From contig CAZPCV010000051.1 in the NCBI GenBank assembly GCA_964585245.1, forward strand, positions 1 to 5,429: DNA of 5,429 bases, written 5' to 3'. The stretch is from CAZEDL01 sp964585245 (GTDB lineage: Bacteria > Patescibacteriota > Patescibacteriia > Magasanikbacterales > GWA2-37-8). Made by a program: the position numbers and the translations under genes. Of this stretch, positions 5,017 to 5,429 are shown piece after piece. The notes under the pieces were generated by a model, which searched no databases, had not been told where the DNA came from, and saw only the letters and a list, made by a program, of their open reading frames with translations. The first letter of the stretch is position 1. Every line of letters begins with the position of its first letter.

Positions 5017-5429
5017 ATGTCGCTCGATGCTTTTATTACCTATCTCGTCACTTCGTTCAATCTATTTTTAGAAAATCAGATACTTTTTTTAGTTGGCCTC
5101 GGAATTTTGGGACTGCTCGCTTTTATTGCCGGATTATTTATCCTACGGGCTTTATTACACGCGCGCACCAAAACCAGCCGGGCTTTTCATAAAACCATCC
5201 TGCTGATCCGAGTACCCAAGGAAAAAAAGAATGAACGCCAGGATAACCAAGGTGGAGAAGAGAATATTAATCATACACGCGAACAAATCGCGATTGCCGA
5301 AGCGTTGTTTTCTTCAATTGCCGGCCTCAAGCCGGATCACGGATTTTTTAAATGGCTCTTCGGTCGCAACGAGCATATCGCTTTTGAAATTGTCGCTAAA
5401 GACGGAAAAATTTCGTTTTATGTCGTGGT
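5017..5429 (+). CDS. N-terminal part of a membrane-anchored protein, probably a type IV secretion/conjugation-like ATPase family member (cut by the right edge)
   Basis: The frame stays open from 5017 to the edge, giving 137 complete codons. One membrane helix lies at about 22-45 (ILFLVGLGILGLLAFIAGLF). It is followed by a basic segment, then FHKTILLIRVPKEKK (57-71), a charged linker, and REQIAIAEALFSSIAGL (88-104) leading into W-LFGRNEHIAFEIVAKDGKISFYVV. That order (membrane anchor, 'LLIRVPK', 'AEALFSSI', 'FEIVAKDGKISFYV') is what I recall from the N-termini of large Patescibacteria proteins annotated as type IV secretion DNA-binding or VirB4/TraG-like ATPases. No Walker motif is visible because that part lies beyond the window, so the ATPase call is inference. 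The ATG at 5017 lacks a ribosome site; a TTG at 4993 in the same frame is an alternative start. Confidence 0.72.
   Translation, partial: MSLDAFITYLVTSFNLFLENQILFLVGLGILGLLAFIAGLFILRALLHARTKTSRAFHKTILLIRVPKEKKNERQDNQGGEENINHTREQIAIAEALFSSIAGLKPDHGFFKWLFGRNEHIAFEIVAKDGKISFYVV

Noticed and set aside
1..5429. Recoded TGA (code 25, as in Gracilibacteria/Absconditabacteria), CRISPR arrays, tRNA genes and insertion sequences
   Set aside because: All genes read through with standard code and no in-frame TGA. No spaced direct repeats, cloverleaf-like sequence, transposase or terminal inverted repeats were seen in the short intergenic gaps.

Overview
The window most likely comes from a member of the Candidate Phyla Radiation (Patescibacteria), probably the Parcubacteria group. 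The evidence is the gene content: a PilM with a lone receiver protein and a type IV pilin, a compact CysS, a CorA-like protein, and at the right edge a two-gene pair whose protein style (a basic helical protein, then a membrane-anchored protein with an 'LLIRVPK ... FEIVAKDGKISFYV' signature) I associate with that radiation. The standard code fits: four complete genes end in TAA and one in TAG, and no gene needs TGA as a sense codon. The taxonomic call is inference, because there is no rRNA gene or other phylogenetic marker beyond CysS.

Layout. Positions 1-1858 hold a leftward operon: pilM, then a single-domain response regulator, then a type IV prepilin that runs off the left edge. A 124-bp divergent intergenic region (1859-1982) carries promoters for both directions and a perfect 7+3+7 palindrome. 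cysS (1983-3359) runs rightward. It converges on a leftward corA-like gene (3420-4346), and a 15-bp-arm bidirectional terminator lies between them. A second divergent region (4347-4476) separates corA from a rightward pair: a conserved-looking protein of unknown function (4477-4989) and, 27 bp later, the N-terminal part of a membrane-anchored protein that probably belongs to a type IV secretion/conjugation-like ATPase family (5017 to the right edge). Coding density is high and no gap exceeds 130 bp.

How the parts work together. The leftward operon concerns type IV pili: PilM is the cytosolic actin-like scaffold, the prepilin is a fibre subunit, and the receiver protein between them may link pilus activity to a phosphorelay. 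CysS is housekeeping. The CorA-like protein has the family fold, but AIH stands where the GMN selectivity motif should be, so its ion specificity is open. The final pair looks like a translocation or envelope-linked module.

Most notable observations: the altered CorA signature; the same promoter-to-start architecture (TGN-TATACT, nine bases, ATG) in front of both pilM and the 4477 gene, which predicts leaderless mRNAs; the palindrome over the -35 region of pilM; and the uncharacterised pair at the right edge.
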